Positions 16,575 through 26,250 are shown, numbered from the stretch's first letter. The stretch: DNA of 64,000 bases from Paenibacillus sp. J31TS4 (GCF_018403265.1 NZ_BOSI01000002.1:868001-932000); one strand, 5' to 3'. The notes: a model not told the origin generated them from the letters alone. Translations and numbers: made by a program.

Positions 16575-18322
16575 TAAAGGGAATCGGCGCATCGAACGGG
16601 ATTGCTATCGGCAAAGCAATCGTTCTGCCCAGTTGGGAATGGAACCTGCCTGACAAATTTGTAGATGTATCAGATTTGGCTTACGAATTCGAAAAGCTGT
16701 ACGAAGGGGTCGAAACGTCTAAGTCTGAACTCGAAACGATCAAGCAGGACATTTCCCAGCTCATAGGGGAAGAGGAGTCCCATATTTTTAATGCGCATCT
16801 CGCCATACTCGAAGATCCGATCTTTATCAACGAAGTGCGCGACATCATGCAGAGGCAGTTCAAGGCGGCCGAAGTGGCCGTCAAGGAGACGATCGACAAG
16901 TTCGTCGGCATGTTCGATCTGCTCGACGACGATTACATGAAGGAGAGGGCAGCCGACATCCGGGATGTGGGCAACCGGCTGCTCAAGCACCTGCTCGGGT
17001 ATTGGGACGATGAGATCCCGGTCCAGGAGGAGCCTTACATTCTCGTCGCCCGCGAATTGTCTCCGTCGCAGTGGGCGCATATCGATCCGGCCAAGGTGCT
17101 CGGCGTCGTCACGCTGATGGGAGGAACGAACTCCCATTCGGCCATCATGGCGCGCGCTATGGGCATGCCGCTTGTCATCGGCCTCGAAGGCAAGCAGGAC
17201 GAGCCGATCGCCACCGGCGACACGATCATCATGGACGGCTCGGACGGCTCGGTCTATGTCAATCCGGACGAGGAGACGATCGAACGATACGGCCGCCGAA
17301 AGAAGGAATGGCTCGCGCATTTGGAGCTTCTTCAGGGGCTTGCCCACGTCGAGCCGCTAACCACCGATGGGAAGAAAGTGCGCCTCAAGGCGAACATCAG
17401 CGCGATCAAGGACCTGGATCCCGCCTTTCAATGCGGCGCCGACGGCGTCGGCCTGTTCCGCACGGAGTTCCTCTATATGGACCGCAGCACCTTCCCGTCC
17501 GAGGAGGAGCAGCTGGAGGTTTACCGCGAGGCGGCGCAGCGGCTCGGGCCTGGCCGCTCGATCGTCATCCGGACGCTGGATGTCGGCGGAGACAAGAATA
17601 TCGACTACATACCGTTTCCCGAGGAAGACAATCCCTTCCTCGGTTACCGGGCGATCCGTATCTCGCTCGACCGCACCGAGCTGTTCAAGGCCCAGCTGCG
17701 GGCGATATTGAGAGCGAGCCATTACGGCAACGTCAAGCTTATGTATCCGATGATCTCCTCCCTTCAGGAGCTTCGCCAGGCGAACGCTCTATTGGAGGAA
17801 GCGAAGAAAGAGCTTGAGGAGGAGGGGCACCCGTTCGACCGGAAGCTTCCGGTCGGCATTATGGTGGAAGTGCCGGCCGCTGCGGCAATCGCCGATCTGC
17901 TCGCGCGCGAGACCGACTTCTTCAGCATCGGGACGAACGATCTCGTCCAATATCTGCTGGCCGTCGACCGGATGAACGAGCAGGTGGCACATTTGTACGA
18001 ACCCTATCATCCGGCCGTGCTGCGGATGGTTAAGCATACCGCCGAGGCTGCTCAGCGGGCGGGCATCCCTGTTAGCGTCTGCGGAGAGATGGCGGGCGAT
18101 CCATTGGCGCTGCCGATTTGGCTGGCACTCGGCGTCACGGAGCTAAGCATGTCGGTCAAATTGCTGCTTCCGCTCAAGGCGAGACTGCTCGCGAGCAGCA
18201 GCAAGGATAGCGCAGAGCTTATGAACCGGCTGCTAGCCTGCTCGGACAGCCAGGAGATCCGTTCACTGCTCGAGCAGGCCGCCGGTGGCCTGCTTGGAGG
18301 AACCGGACAGATTCAAGAATAA
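16571..18322 (+). CDS. ptsI: PTS enzyme I (phosphoenolpyruvate-protein phosphotransferase)
   Basis: A 583-residue cytoplasmic enzyme that autophosphorylates from PEP and passes the phosphate to HPr. The HPr-binding helical domain is at about 20-145. The active-site His is in [15 protein letters not shown]. The PEP-binding TIM barrel has [32 protein letters not shown] and the catalytic Cys in VCGEMAGD. Length matches the family. An ATGA overlap couples it to the EIICBA gene, and no ptsH gene lies between or beside them, so HPr must be encoded elsewhere. Confidence 0.96.
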   Translation: MIKGIGASNGIAIGKAIVLPSWEWNLPDKFVDVSDLAYEFEKLYEGVETSKSELETIKQDISQLIGEEESHIFNAHLAILEDPIFINEVRDIMQRQFKAAEVAVKETIDKFVGMFDLLDDDYMKERAADIRDVGNRLLKHLLGYWDDEIPVQEEPYILVARELSPSQWAHIDPAKVLGVVTLMGGTNSHSAIMARAMGMPLVIGLEGKQDEPIATGDTIIMDGSDGSVYVNPDEETIERYGRRKKEWLAHLELLQGLAHVEPLTTDGKKVRLKANISAIKDLDPAFQCGADGVGLFRTEFLYMDRSTFPSEEEQLEVYREAAQRLGPGRSIVIRTLDVGGDKNIDYIPFPEEDNPFLGYRAIRISLDRTELFKAQLRAILRASHYGNVKLMYPMISSLQELRQANALLEEAKKELEEEGHPFDRKLPVGIMVEVPAAAAIADLLARETDFFSIGTNDLVQYLLAVDRMNEQVAHLYEPYHPAVLRMVKHTAEAAQRAGIPVSVCGEMAGDPLALPIWLALGVTELSMSVKLLLPLKARLLASSSKDSAELMNRLLACSDSQEIRSLLEQAAGGLLGGTGQIQE

Positions 18323-18345
18323 GGAACGATAAGGAGGAGGAGCAG

Positions 18346-18900
18346 ATGAACTTGCAAGAACGGCGCATTTTGGCGCTGGTGGAGGATGAATTCGAAGACC
18401 TGGAGATGTGGTACCCAGTCCTGCGCCTGCAGGAAGAGGGCCTTCAGGTCGATTTGGCGGGACCAGAGGCCGGCAAGACGTATAAGGGGAAATACGGTGT
18501 TCCGCTCACAACAGCGATATCGTTTGACGAAGCGTCGGCAGCCGATTACATCGGTTTGTATGTGCCCGGCGGCTGGGCTCCCGACAAGCTGCGGCGCTAT
18601 GAGTCTGTCTTGCAGCTGACGCGTGCCTTCCACGAGGCGGGCAAGCCGATCGCCCAGATCTGCCATGCCGGCTGGGTGCTTATCTCGGCCAAGATCGTGA
18701 GCGGGTATACGATGACATCCACGCCTGGCATCAAAGACGACCTGGAGAACGCCGGAGCCGTCTGGGTTGACGAGGAAGTAGTAGTCGACCGCAATCTCGT
18801 ATCGGGTCGCCGGCCACCGGATCTGCCGGCATTCGTCAAGGAATATGTCCGCGTCCTCGAGAAGTACGCGGAGTCAGCGGACAGGAAGACGGGCGCGTGA
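18346..18900 (+). CDS. DJ-1/PfpI family protein
   Basis: A 184-residue class I glutamine-amidotransferase-like domain with the nucleophile elbow IAQICHAGW (Cys) and an acidic residue early in VEDEFEDLEMWYP. It resembles the YfkM/PfpI stress-protein branch, often called general stress protein, intracellular protease or deglycase; the activity of this member is uncertain. It starts 23 bases after ptsI with AAGGAGGAGG and overlaps the VanZ-like gene by 4 bases, so it is likely part of the same transcript. Confidence 0.88.
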   Translation: MNLQERRILALVEDEFEDLEMWYPVLRLQEEGLQVDLAGPEAGKTYKGKYGVPLTTAISFDEASAADYIGLYVPGGWAPDKLRRYESVLQLTRAFHEAGKPIAQICHAGWVLISAKIVSGYTMTSTPGIKDDLENAGAVWVDEEVVVDRNLVSGRRPPDLPAFVKEYVRVLEKYAESADRKTGA

Positions 18901-19310
18901 GGCTGGTCTATCGCTGGCTGCCGGCGGTCGTCTGGATGGCGGTCATCTTCACCTTCTCCGCACAGACAGGCTCGGAGATCAATACACTGCTGCCCTTCTT
19001 CCAAAAGCTGCTGCCGGCCATGCAGAGCTTCGATTGGGGCCACTTCCTCGAATACTTCGTGCTCGGCCTCGCCTTCCTCTGGGCACTGGCCGACGAGAAG
19101 CCCACGTGGAAAGCCAAGCTCGGCGTGATCGTGCCGGCGCTGCTGTACGGCGCCACCGACGAGTACCACCAGTTGTTCGTGCCGGGCCGCATGTCCGATC
19201 TCGCGGATCTGCGCAACGACGGGATCGGGGCCGCTCTTGCCATGCTGTTCGTTTCGATTCCGGGAATCGCGAGGCTGTACGCCAAGCTTCCGCATGCGAA
19301 GAAAAGGTAG
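18897..19310 (+). CDS. VanZ family membrane protein
   Basis: A 137-residue protein with a GTG start overlapping the PfpI stop. It has three to four hydrophobic segments and the VanZ signature: an early F(S)AQTG loop, HFLEYFVLGL, and ATDEYHQLFVPGR followed by DLRNDGIGA. VanZ proteins confer low-level teicoplanin resistance in some hosts, but most chromosomal relatives have no proven role in resistance. Confidence 0.88.
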   Translation: MRLVYRWLPAVVWMAVIFTFSAQTGSEINTLLPFFQKLLPAMQSFDWGHFLEYFVLGLAFLWALADEKPTWKAKLGVIVPALLYGATDEYHQLFVPGRMSDLADLRNDGIGAALAMLFVSIPGIARLYAKLPHAKKR

Positions 19311-19414
19311 AGTGCCCTTGCTTTACCAGAAGGAATCCGGGGCGTTCTTAACGAAGATAAGAGGCAACGTCAGTTTGGTAACTTGAGTGTGAGGTTTAGG
19401 AGTTGAGTCTCTTG

Positions 19415-19831
19415 ATGAAATTGTGTCTGTGCGGCACTTCCATGCACATCGCGCTGCGAACGGTAATCTTTCAGAAGGTTGTCGTCATTGAGAATGTCCC
19501 GGTATGCAGCTGCGAGACGTGCGATATTCAGGAAGTGCTGCCCGCGATCAAGGCGGAGGTCACCGACCTGATCCGGTCGTTCGGCAGTGAGCCGGAGAGA
19601 AGAACGATCTATTTTGACCAGACTAGCGAGCTGGCGCATCTGCTTATTCTGGCCTGCGACAAGCAGCAGCAGGGCCGCCCGGTTCAAGACATTGTCCGGG
19701 AGCGCGTCAACGAGCTGCTCGACATGATGCTCCTCGCCCGGTCGCTTAACGACGCCGAGTGGCGGAAGGATCTCGAGCGCCGTCTCCGCCAGATTTCCCA
19801 GTACGGCAATTTGTCATCTTTGGTCTCATAA
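19415..19831 (+). CDS. Conserved hypothetical protein with N-terminal cysteines
   Basis: A 138-residue protein beginning MKLCLCGTSMH, with a CxC pair at the N-terminus and CSCETC near residue 35. These could bind zinc or another metal. The rest is predicted helical and acidic. An ATG at 19415 lies 12 bases after TTAGGAG; a TTG at 19412 is an alternative start. No family was recognised. It is followed by a terminator at 19851 and precedes ytxJ. Confidence 0.65.
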   Translation: MKLCLCGTSMHIALRTVIFQKVVVIENVPVCSCETCDIQEVLPAIKAEVTDLIRSFGSEPERRTIYFDQTSELAHLLILACDKQQQGRPVQDIVRERVNELLDMMLLARSLNDAEWRKDLERRLRQISQYGNLSSLVS

Positions 19832-19850
19832 TGGCCTCCACGCGGGGAAA

Positions 19851-19876
19851 AAAGCCAACGCAAGTTGGCTTTTCTC
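19851..19876 (+). terminator. Rho-independent terminator
   Basis: Stem AAAGCCAAC / GTTGGCTTT with a GCAA tetraloop and a TTTTCT tail. Confidence 0.85.
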
Positions 19877-19958
19877 GTTAAATTTTGTTAGTATTAGTCC
19901 AATAAGTACGTAAGCAGGGGAAGATTCACGGTTAGACTAATAAGAAGGAGAGGATTCC

Positions 19959-20300
19959 ATGGAAGCCGTTAACCAATTGAGCACGGTCGAGGAATGGAAC
20001 GCGGTGCACAAGCTTTCCGAGCAAAAGCCTGTCTTCGTTTTTAAACACAGCACGCGCTGCCCGGTCAGTGCGGACGCATACGACCAATACATGTCCTACC
20101 TGAACAAAGAACCGAACGCGGGTGTGGAGTATTGCCTCGTCCTAGTTGTGGAGTCCCGTCCTGTCTCCAATGCGATTGCCGAGACGCTTTCGGTGAAACA
20201 CGAGTCGCCGCAGGCGATTCTGATCAAGAACGGCGAAGCGGTCTGGCATACGTCGCATTGGCGGATTACGAAGGAAAGTCTCAAAGAAAACGTGAAGTGA
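19959..20300 (+). CDS. ytxJ: Monothiol bacilliredoxin YtxJ
   Basis: A 113-residue thioredoxin-fold protein of the YtxJ (DUF2847) family. The single redox Cys sits in HSTRCPVSADAY, followed by the typical SNAIAE and ESPQAILIKNG (cis-Pro) segments. Bacilliredoxins remove bacillithiol from mixed disulfides on proteins, so this suggests a bacillithiol-using organism. It starts at an ATG after AGAAGGAGAGG. It lies between a terminator and ccpA, apparently as its own unit. Confidence 0.93.
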   Translation: MEAVNQLSTVEEWNAVHKLSEQKPVFVFKHSTRCPVSADAYDQYMSYLNKEPNAGVEYCLVLVVESRPVSNAIAETLSVKHESPQAILIKNGEAVWHTSHWRITKESLKENVK

Positions 20301-20323
20301 CAAGCGACCATCCGGCCGGATGT

Positions 20324-20352
20324 TTGTAAAGTTTTCCGTTTTGTCGTATCAT
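20324..20352 (+). promoter_or_regulatory. Probable sigma-A promoter of ccpA
   Basis: TTGTAA (20324-20329), a 17-base spacer and TATCAT (20347-20352), 56 bases before the ccpA start. Confidence 0.65.
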
Positions 20353-20407
20353 AAAAAGGATAGAGGCTTTTCCCCGTATAAAATTGAATCTGATGGAGCG
20401 AAGAATA

Positions 20408-21415
20408 GTGACCGTAACCATTTATGATGTGGCCCGTGAAGCCGGCGTTTCCATGGCAACGGTTTCCCGTGTGGTCAACAACAACCCTAACGTGAAGCCG
20501 CAAACCCGGAAGAAAGTTTTCGAAGCGATCGAGCGTCTCGGCTATCGCCCGAACGCCGTTGCCCGCGGGCTTGCCAGCAAAAAAACTACGACCGTCGGCG
20601 TCGTCATTCCCGACATCTCGAACATGAACTTTGCCGAGGTGGCCCGCGGAATCGAGGACATTGCCACGATGTACCACTATAATATCATCCTGAGTAACGC
20701 GGACAAGAAGAAGGAGAAGGAGATCCGGGTTATCAATACGCTGCTGGAGAAGCAGGTGGACGGCCTGTTGTTCATGGGTGGCCATGTGACGGACGAGCAC
20801 GTACAGGCTTTCCGGACTTCCTCGATCCCGATTGTGCTCTGTGCCACAACGGACGGTAGCGAGACGATCCCTTCGGTCGACATCGACCATGAAGGGGCAG
20901 CCTACGACGCGACGCAGGTACTGATCAAGAGCGGACACCGCCGTATCGCCATGATCAGCGGCACGCTTCAGGATCCGGCTGTCGGCTTCGCACGCTACCA
21001 GGGCTACAAGCGGGCGGTAGAGGAGGCGGGGCTCGGCTTCCACGAGGATTACGTGCGGATCGGCAACTACAAGTACGAATCCGGCGTCGAAGCAATGAAG
21101 CACTTCCTCGGCCTGTCCGAACGTCCGACCGCAATCTTTGCCGCGACAGACGAGATGGCGCTGGGTGCGATTCATGCGATTCAGGACGCAGGCCTCAAGG
21201 TGCCGGACGACCTGTCGGTCATCAGCGTGGACAACAGCCGTATGGCGGAGATGGTCCGTCCGCAGCTGACCGCTGTGGCTCAGCCGATGTACGACATCGG
21301 TGCGGTCTCGATGCGCCTGCTGACCAAACTGATGAATAAGGAGAACGTGGAACAGTCCAAGTTCATTCTCCCTCACGAGGTCATCATGCGCCAATCGGTA
21401 GCGCCTGCGAAATAA
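20408..21415 (+). CDS. ccpA: Catabolite control protein A
   Basis: A 335-residue LacI-family global regulator that, with Ser46-phosphorylated HPr or Crh, binds cre sites. The DNA-binding head is [20 protein letters not shown], with the hinge helix [12 protein letters not shown], and the effector domain holds CcpA landmarks such as [20 protein letters not shown] and PLYDIGAV-like [17 protein letters not shown] at 20408 nine bases after GGAG gives the usual family length; an ATG at 20393 overlaps that site. A terminator follows at 21468. Candidate cre sites in the window are at 24426, 60684, 60945 and 62973. Confidence 0.95.
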   Translation: MTVTIYDVAREAGVSMATVSRVVNNNPNVKPQTRKKVFEAIERLGYRPNAVARGLASKKTTTVGVVIPDISNMNFAEVARGIEDIATMYHYNIILSNADKKKEKEIRVINTLLEKQVDGLLFMGGHVTDEHVQAFRTSSIPIVLCATTDGSETIPSVDIDHEGAAYDATQVLIKSGHRRIAMISGTLQDPAVGFARYQGYKRAVEEAGLGFHEDYVRIGNYKYESGVEAMKHFLGLSERPTAIFAATDEMALGAIHAIQDAGLKVPDDLSVISVDNSRMAEMVRPQLTAVAQPMYDIGAVSMRLLTKLMNKENVEQSKFILPHEVIMRQSVAPAK

Positions 21416-21467
21416 GCGGGCGGGTCGATAGCTCCGGCTTGGCCGGAGAATGCAAGGATAGGGAACG

Positions 21468-21502
21468 AAGCCCCGCTTCAACGGCAAGCGGGGCTTTTCT
21501 TG
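21468..21502 (+). terminator. Rho-independent terminator of ccpA
   Basis: Stem AAGCCCCGCTT / AAGCGGGGCTT with a seven-base loop and a TTCTT tail. A second small hairpin (CTCCGGC / GCCGGAG, 21432-21448) precedes it. Confidence 0.88.
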
Positions 21503-21602
21503 CCGCCGCCAAGCAGGGAGCGTGCCTGCCTCGCAGCGCGCAGCGGATGCGTCATGGCCGGAGTTTTGCTCCGGGACGATTTGGAACAAAGGGGAGAAGG
21601 GC

Positions 21603-22307
21603 ATGAGCAAAGAATCGATCGGGATTATCGGCGCGATGGCCGAGGAGGTTGAGCTGCTGCATCAGGCGATGGAGCAGACGGAGACGGTCCGTAAGGCGGG
21701 TATTTCCTACACACAAGGACGGTTTCAGGACCGGCCGGTGGTTGTCTGCAAATCCGGCGTAGGCAAGGTCAATGCGGCGGTCTGTACCCAAGTGCTGATT
21801 GACGCCTTCGGCGTAGATGCGGTCGTGTTCACGGGAGTGGCGGGGGCGGTCGACCCTGCCCTGGAGATCGGGGATATCGTCGTCTCGACCGAATGTCTGC
21901 AGCATGACATTGACGTGACGGCGCTCGGCTATGAGAGGGGGATCATCCCGTATCAGGAGGTGTCGGTCTTCACGGCCGACAAGGAGCTGAGCGAGCAGGC
22001 GTACGAGACGAGCCGGGAGCTGTTCCCGGGCAAGACCAAGTGGGGGCGCATTCTGTCCGGCGACCAGTTTATCGCTGACCGGGCAAAGGTCGCCGAGCTG
22101 CACAAGGTTATGGGCGGCGCCTGCACCGAGATGGAAGGCGCGGCCGTGGCGCAGGTGTGCCACATGAACGAAGTGCCGTTCGTCGTTATCCGGGCCATGT
22201 CGGACAAGGCGGACGGGTCCGCTTCGGTCAACTTTCCTGAGTTCACGAAGCAGGCCTCGGAAAATTCCTACCGGATCGTGGAAGGGCTCTTGGCACGACT
22301 GGGCTAA
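21603..22307 (+). CDS. mtnN: 5'-methylthioadenosine/S-adenosylhomocysteine nucleosidase
   Basis: A 234-residue enzyme hydrolysing MTA and SAH to adenine plus a thioribose or ribosylhomocysteine, part of the methionine salvage and activated methyl cycle. IGIIGAMAEEVELL contains the first acid, FTGVAGAVDPALEIGDIVVS, then EMEGAAVAQV with the ribose-binding Met-Glu, and RAMSDKADGSA with the catalytic Asp are all present. It starts at the ATG at 21603 after AAAGGGGAG. Confidence 0.95.
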   Translation: MSKESIGIIGAMAEEVELLHQAMEQTETVRKAGISYTQGRFQDRPVVVCKSGVGKVNAAVCTQVLIDAFGVDAVVFTGVAGAVDPALEIGDIVVSTECLQHDIDVTALGYERGIIPYQEVSVFTADKELSEQAYETSRELFPGKTKWGRILSGDQFIADRAKVAELHKVMGGACTEMEGAAVAQVCHMNEVPFVVIRAMSDKADGSASVNFPEFTKQASENSYRIVEGLLARLG

Positions 22308-22351
22308 CGCGGCCAAGTCCAACCACCGCAGTAGCTGGAGACAATGACAAC

Positions 22352-22388
22352 AAAAAGAGCCGTCAGGTGGTCGCCTGACGGCTTGTTT
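22352..22388. terminator. Bidirectional terminator between mtnN and acuC
   Basis: Perfect stem GCCGTCAGG (22359-22367) / CCTGACGGC (22374-22382) with TTGTTTG after it on the plus strand and CAAAAAGA before it, which gives a U tract on the minus strand. Confidence 0.85.
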
Positions 22389-22447
22389 GCGTTTGATGGT
22401 TTAGGGATGCCGAAGGCTCCCCCATGGAGCAGAGAACCCTAGTCCCA

Positions 22448-23644
22448 TCAGGAAGCGCTGTCGGTCTCGGGGAGATAGAGGAGCGCGATTTCCTTGGTCC
22501 GCTTGTTCTTCTCGTTAATCTCCCGCCGCCGAGGGATGGGTTCCCATTCGCCGACCGGATCCATCCAGGTGCCGGGAATGAGGACGGGACTGATCGGCTG
22601 CCACGCGGCGAGCCAGTCGGCCGGCAGCGGAGCAAGCGGATCCTGATCGAGGCGTTCAAGCAGGGGATGGTCGATCATCGTCATCCACAGCAGGCTCCAA
22701 GCCCGGGGGACGACCCGCCAGATGTCGTAGCCGCCGCCCCCCAGCGCGAGCCATTTGCCTCCGCAATGCTGATGGGCAAGCTCATGGATGAGTTTGGGCA
22801 TTTCGCGGTAAATCCGCATGCTGCAGTGAACATGCGCCTGCGGATCGTATGCATGCGCGTCGCAGCCATGCTGGGAGACGATGATATCGGGTTTGAAGGA
22901 GGCGACCGCCCTTACAAGAACGTCGTGAAAGCTGTCCAACCACGAGTCGTCCTCGGTAAACGGTTCCACCGGAATGTTAATGTTAGTGCCGAAGCCTTGG
23001 CCGACTCCCCGCTCCTCGACAGCACCCGTTCCGGGGAACAGGTATTTGCCGGTCTCGTGGATAGAGACGGTCATGACATCGGGATCGTCATAAAAGGCCC
23101 ACTGGACGCCGTCCCCGTGATGGACGTCCGTATCGACATAGAGAACGCGGGCATGGAATTTCTCGCGCAGATACGAGATCGTCACGGAAGCGTCGTTATA
23201 GACGCAGAAGCCCGCTCCCTTGTGCCGCATGGCATGATGCAGCCCCCCGCCCAAATGGACAGCGTGTTCGGCCTTCCCGCTCATGATGAATTCGGCCGCC
23301 TCCAAGGAGCCTCCCACGATCTTGGCGGTGACATCGTGCATGCCTTCGAAGAAAGGGGTGTCCTCGGTCTGCAGGCCCCACTTGTCCGCCTGGGCAAGCC
23401 AAAATTCGCCGGGCTCCGGGTCGCTTAATCCCTTCACCGCATCGATGTATGTTTCCAAATGGACCAGTTGTATCTCTTCCTCCGTGGCAATGCGAGGAGG
23501 GATGATGGCGGATGAGGGTAACGCTCCCGCTCTGGTCAATAAATCGACCGTCAGCTCCAGGCGCTTCTGATCAAAGGGATGCTCGTCGTTGAAAGCGTAG
23601 CCCAGCTCGCTCGGGTCGAAAATAAACACAGCGTTACTGCTCAA
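22448..23644 (-). CDS. acuC: Acetoin utilization protein AcuC, histone-deacetylase family
   Basis: A 398-residue class I HDAC-fold lysine deacetylase. The zinc site shows in HLGGGLHHAMRHKG (tandem catalytic His), DTDVHHGDGVQ and SQHGCDAHAYDP, with the GGGGYD loop and Trp near residue 305. In Bacillus subtilis AcuC reverses acetylation of acetyl-CoA synthetase. It has a TTG start behind GGGGGGAA, 18 bases after acuA, so acuA-acuC form an operon. The gene acuB, present between them in B. subtilis, is absent here. Confidence 0.94.
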   Translation of the reverse strand: MSSNAVFIFDPSELGYAFNDEHPFDQKRLELTVDLLTRAGALPSSAIIPPRIATEEEIQLVHLETYIDAVKGLSDPEPGEFWLAQADKWGLQTEDTPFFEGMHDVTAKIVGGSLEAAEFIMSGKAEHAVHLGGGLHHAMRHKGAGFCVYNDASVTISYLREKFHARVLYVDTDVHHGDGVQWAFYDDPDVMTVSIHETGKYLFPGTGAVEERGVGQGFGTNINIPVEPFTEDDSWLDSFHDVLVRAVASFKPDIIVSQHGCDAHAYDPQAHVHCSMRIYREMPKLIHELAHQHCGGKWLALGGGGYDIWRVVPRAWSLLWMTMIDHPLLERLDQDPLAPLPADWLAAWQPISPVLIPGTWMDPVGEWEPIPRRREINEKNKRTKEIALLYLPETDSAS

Positions 23645-23662
23645 CTTAGGTTCCCCCCAGCA

Positions 23663-24295
23663 CTAATACATAAAGCGTTGTCGAAACCGGAGCCGATCGA
23701 ACTGCTCGATCGATGGCAGCGGTACGTCCTTCCCGATCCGTACCATCAGGCAGTTTGCCGGATGAGACGAAATTTCGGGATCGTCAGTAGCATACCATAC
23801 CATGTCAACCGACTGCATTAACTTTTCCATCATCTTCCGGTAATCCCATACGCTGAGCCCGCTTCCCTGCAGGTCCCAATGCCAATAATATTCGGTCGTG
23901 AAGACAATGACGTTCTCCAGCTGGCCTTTGTCGAACGCCAGCTTGATGAGCCGCTTGCCGATGCCGTACTGGCGATAATCGTCGGCGACCTCGATGGCGC
24001 CGAGCTCGATCAGATCTTCCATGTTCGCCTGCGACCAGTTTTCCATCTCGTCGGGATAATGAAATGTCACATAGCCGACGATGACGTCTTCGTCGCGGGC
24101 CAGAATGATCCGGCCCTCGGGAAGACCGGCGATCTCGGCGAGCGCTTCCTGCTGGTCCTTCGGCCTGCGGAAGGCGTCGAGGTCCTTGTGCATCGTCAGC
24201 TGTTCAATATCGGAGGGAGAGACAGGGCCTTCAATCCGGATCCGTTTGCCGTTTTTCTCGAAGTCGACGCATTGATAGATCTTGATATGGTCCAT
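23663..24295 (-). CDS. acuA: Protein acetyltransferase AcuA (GNAT)
   Basis: A 210-residue GNAT acetyltransferase that inactivates acetyl-CoA synthetase by acetylating its C-terminal catalytic lysine. Landmarks shared with B. subtilis AcuA are RIEGPVSPSDIEQL, AGLPEGRIILARD, NMEDLIELGAIEVADDYR (acetyl-CoA site), TTEYYWHWDL and the end FDRLRFRQRFMY. The start at 24295 follows GAAGGAG and gives exactly the B. subtilis length; a frame open for 39 codons upstream lacks a binding site. The gene is divergent from its substrate gene acsA. Confidence 0.95.
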   Translation of the reverse strand: MDHIKIYQCVDFEKNGKRIRIEGPVSPSDIEQLTMHKDLDAFRRPKDQQEALAEIAGLPEGRIILARDEDVIVGYVTFHYPDEMENWSQANMEDLIELGAIEVADDYRQYGIGKRLIKLAFDKGQLENVIVFTTEYYWHWDLQGSGLSVWDYRKMMEKLMQSVDMVWYATDDPEISSHPANCLMVRIGKDVPLPSIEQFDRLRFRQRFMY

Positions 24296-24383
24296 GGAGT
24301 CCAGCTCCTTCTTTGCTTTGCATACCTTACTTATAACAAATTTAAGGGTCCAATTAAAGCAATGGTCGAACGCTAACACCATA

Positions 24384-24392
24384 TGGTATAAT
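24384..24392 (+). promoter_or_regulatory. Extended -10 promoter of acsA
   Basis: TGGTATAAT (TG at 24384-24385, -10 at 24387-24392), without a convincing -35 box. The predicted start near 24399 gives a leader of about 70 bases. On the opposite strand TGTTATAAG (+ strand 24331-24339 region) is a candidate acuA -10. Confidence 0.6.
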
Positions 24393-24425
24393 GATTTCAG
24401 CCATTGTTTCAAAATTCTTCATATT

Positions 24426-24439
24426 TGTAAGCGTTCTAT
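24426..24439 (+). promoter_or_regulatory. Candidate cre site (CcpA) in the acsA leader
   Basis: TGTAAGCGTTCTAT matches 12 of 14 positions of TGWAANCGNTNWCA. It is downstream of the acsA -10 and just before the ribosome binding site, a position suited to roadblock repression. CcpA control of acsA is known in Bacillus subtilis; binding here is inferred. Confidence 0.5.
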
Positions 24440-24466
24440 CTGTTGAAGGAGGTAAGGGAACACGTT

Positions 24467-26191
24467 ATGGAAAATCAACAAGATCAAATCTTAGCAGCTG
24501 TAGATCCACAACCGAACATGGAAAACTACGAGAAAACACGTGAATCATTCAACTGGAAAGACGTAGAGAAGGAATTTACCTGGCATACGACAGGCAAGGT
24601 GAACGCCGCTTACGAGGCGATCGACCGCCACGCCGAATCGTCCCGCAAGGACAAGGTTGCCCTGTATTACAGCGACAATACGCGGGATGAACAATATACG
24701 TTCGGGGAGATGAAGACGCTGTCGGACAAGTTCGGCAACGTGCTCCGCAGTCTGGGGATCGGCAAGGGCGACCGCGTCTTTATCTTCATGCCGAGAACGC
24801 CCGAGCTGTACGCTGCTCTGCTCGGCTCCCTCAAGGTGGGCGCCATCGTCGGCCCGCTGTTCGAAGCCTTCATGGAATCCGCCGTCCGGGATCGTCTGGA
24901 TGACAGCGGCGCCGTAGCGATCGTAACGACGCCTTCGCAGCTTCCGCGTGTACCGGTGAAGGATCTGCCCGATCTCAAGCACGTTATTCTCGTAGGCGAG
25001 GACATCGAGCTGGCCGAGGGACAGGTCGATTACCATAAGGAAATGGCGAAGGCATCGGACCAGCTCGATATCGAGTGGGTCGACCGTGAGGACGGCATGC
25101 TCATTCACTACACGTCCGGATCGACTGGCAAGCCGAAGGGCGTCTTCCATGTTCACAACGCCATGATTCAGCATTACTACACCGGCAAGATCGTTCTCGA
25201 TCTGAAGGAAGACGACGTGTACTGGTGTACGGCCGACCCGGGCTGGGTTACAGGTACATCCTACGGCATTTTCGCTCCGTGGCTCAACGGCGCCACCAAC
25301 GTCATCCGCGGCGGCCGCTTCAGCCCGCAGGACTGGTACAAGACGATTGAGCGCTACAAAATCTCGGTCTGGTACAGTGCGCCGACGGTCTTCCGGATGT
25401 TCATGGGAGCCGGCGACGAGATTGTCACGCAGTTCGATCTCTCCTCGCTGCGCCACGTCCTGAGCGTTGGCGAGCCGCTGAACCCCGAGGTCGTTCGCTG
25501 GGGCTACAAGGTTTACAACAAGCGCATCCACGATACCTGGTGGATGACCGAGACCGGCGGCCACATTATCTGCAACTATCCGGCGATGGACATCAAGCCG
25601 GGCTCCATGGGCAAGCCGATTCCGGGTCTCGAGGCGGCTATCCTCGACGACAACGGCAACGAGCTGCCGCCGCTGCGGATGGGCAACCTTGCCGTCAAGA
25701 CGCCTTGGCCGTCGATGATGCGCAAGATCTGGAACAACCCGGGCAAGTACGAAGAATACTTCCGGATTCCGGGCTGGTACATCTCGGGCGACTCGGCTTA
25801 TATGGACGAGGACGGCTACTTCTGGTTCCAGGGCCGGATTGACGACGTCATCAACACGTCCGGCGAGCGCGTCGGTCCGTTTGAGGTCGAGAGCAAGCTC
25901 GTCGAGCACCCGGCCGTCGCCGAAGCGGGCGTCATCGGCAAGCCGGATCCGGTGCGCGGCGAGATCATCAAGGCGTTCATCTCCCTGCGCGACGGCTATG
26001 AGCCTTCGGAGGAGCTGAAGGCCGATATCGCCAAGTTCGTCAAGGAAGGTCTCGCGGCTCACGCATCTCCGCGGGAGATCGAGTTCAAGGACAAATTGCC
26101 GAAGACCCGCTCCGGCAAGATCATGCGCCGTGTCTTGAAGGCATGGGAGCTGAACCTGCCGACCGGCGACCTGTCCACCATCGAAGATTAA
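24467..26191 (+). CDS. acsA: Acetyl-CoA synthetase
   Basis: A 574-residue AMP-forming ligase activating acetate to acetyl-CoA. The P-loop is HYTSGSTGKPKGV, then WCTADPGWVTGTSYG, DTWWMTETGG (A5), the hinge GRIDDVINTSGERVGP (A8) and the catalytic KTRSGKIMRR (A10) with Lys551, the expected AcuA acetylation site. The ATG at 24467 has AAGGAGGT upstream. Being divergent from acuA-acuC allows joint control of synthesis and activity. A strong terminator follows at 26251. Confidence 0.95.
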   Translation: MENQQDQILAAVDPQPNMENYEKTRESFNWKDVEKEFTWHTTGKVNAAYEAIDRHAESSRKDKVALYYSDNTRDEQYTFGEMKTLSDKFGNVLRSLGIGKGDRVFIFMPRTPELYAALLGSLKVGAIVGPLFEAFMESAVRDRLDDSGAVAIVTTPSQLPRVPVKDLPDLKHVILVGEDIELAEGQVDYHKEMAKASDQLDIEWVDREDGMLIHYTSGSTGKPKGVFHVHNAMIQHYYTGKIVLDLKEDDVYWCTADPGWVTGTSYGIFAPWLNGATNVIRGGRFSPQDWYKTIERYKISVWYSAPTVFRMFMGAGDEIVTQFDLSSLRHVLSVGEPLNPEVVRWGYKVYNKRIHDTWWMTETGGHIICNYPAMDIKPGSMGKPIPGLEAAILDDNGNELPPLRMGNLAVKTPWPSMMRKIWNNPGKYEEYFRIPGWYISGDSAYMDEDGYFWFQGRIDDVINTSGERVGPFEVESKLVEHPAVAEAGVIGKPDPVRGEIIKAFISLRDGYEPSEELKADIAKFVKEGLAAHASPREIEFKDKLPKTRSGKIMRRVLKAWELNLPTGDLSTIED

Positions 26192-26250
26192 TCGAACCGT
26201 CTGCGGACCGGGCAGCTACCGCCGCCTGGCCGAGACGGCCATCCATGACA

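Noticed and set aside
18897-19310. Glycopeptide resistance determinant
   Set aside because: A lone VanZ-like gene without vanHAX or vanRS is a common chromosomal gene and does not indicate resistance.
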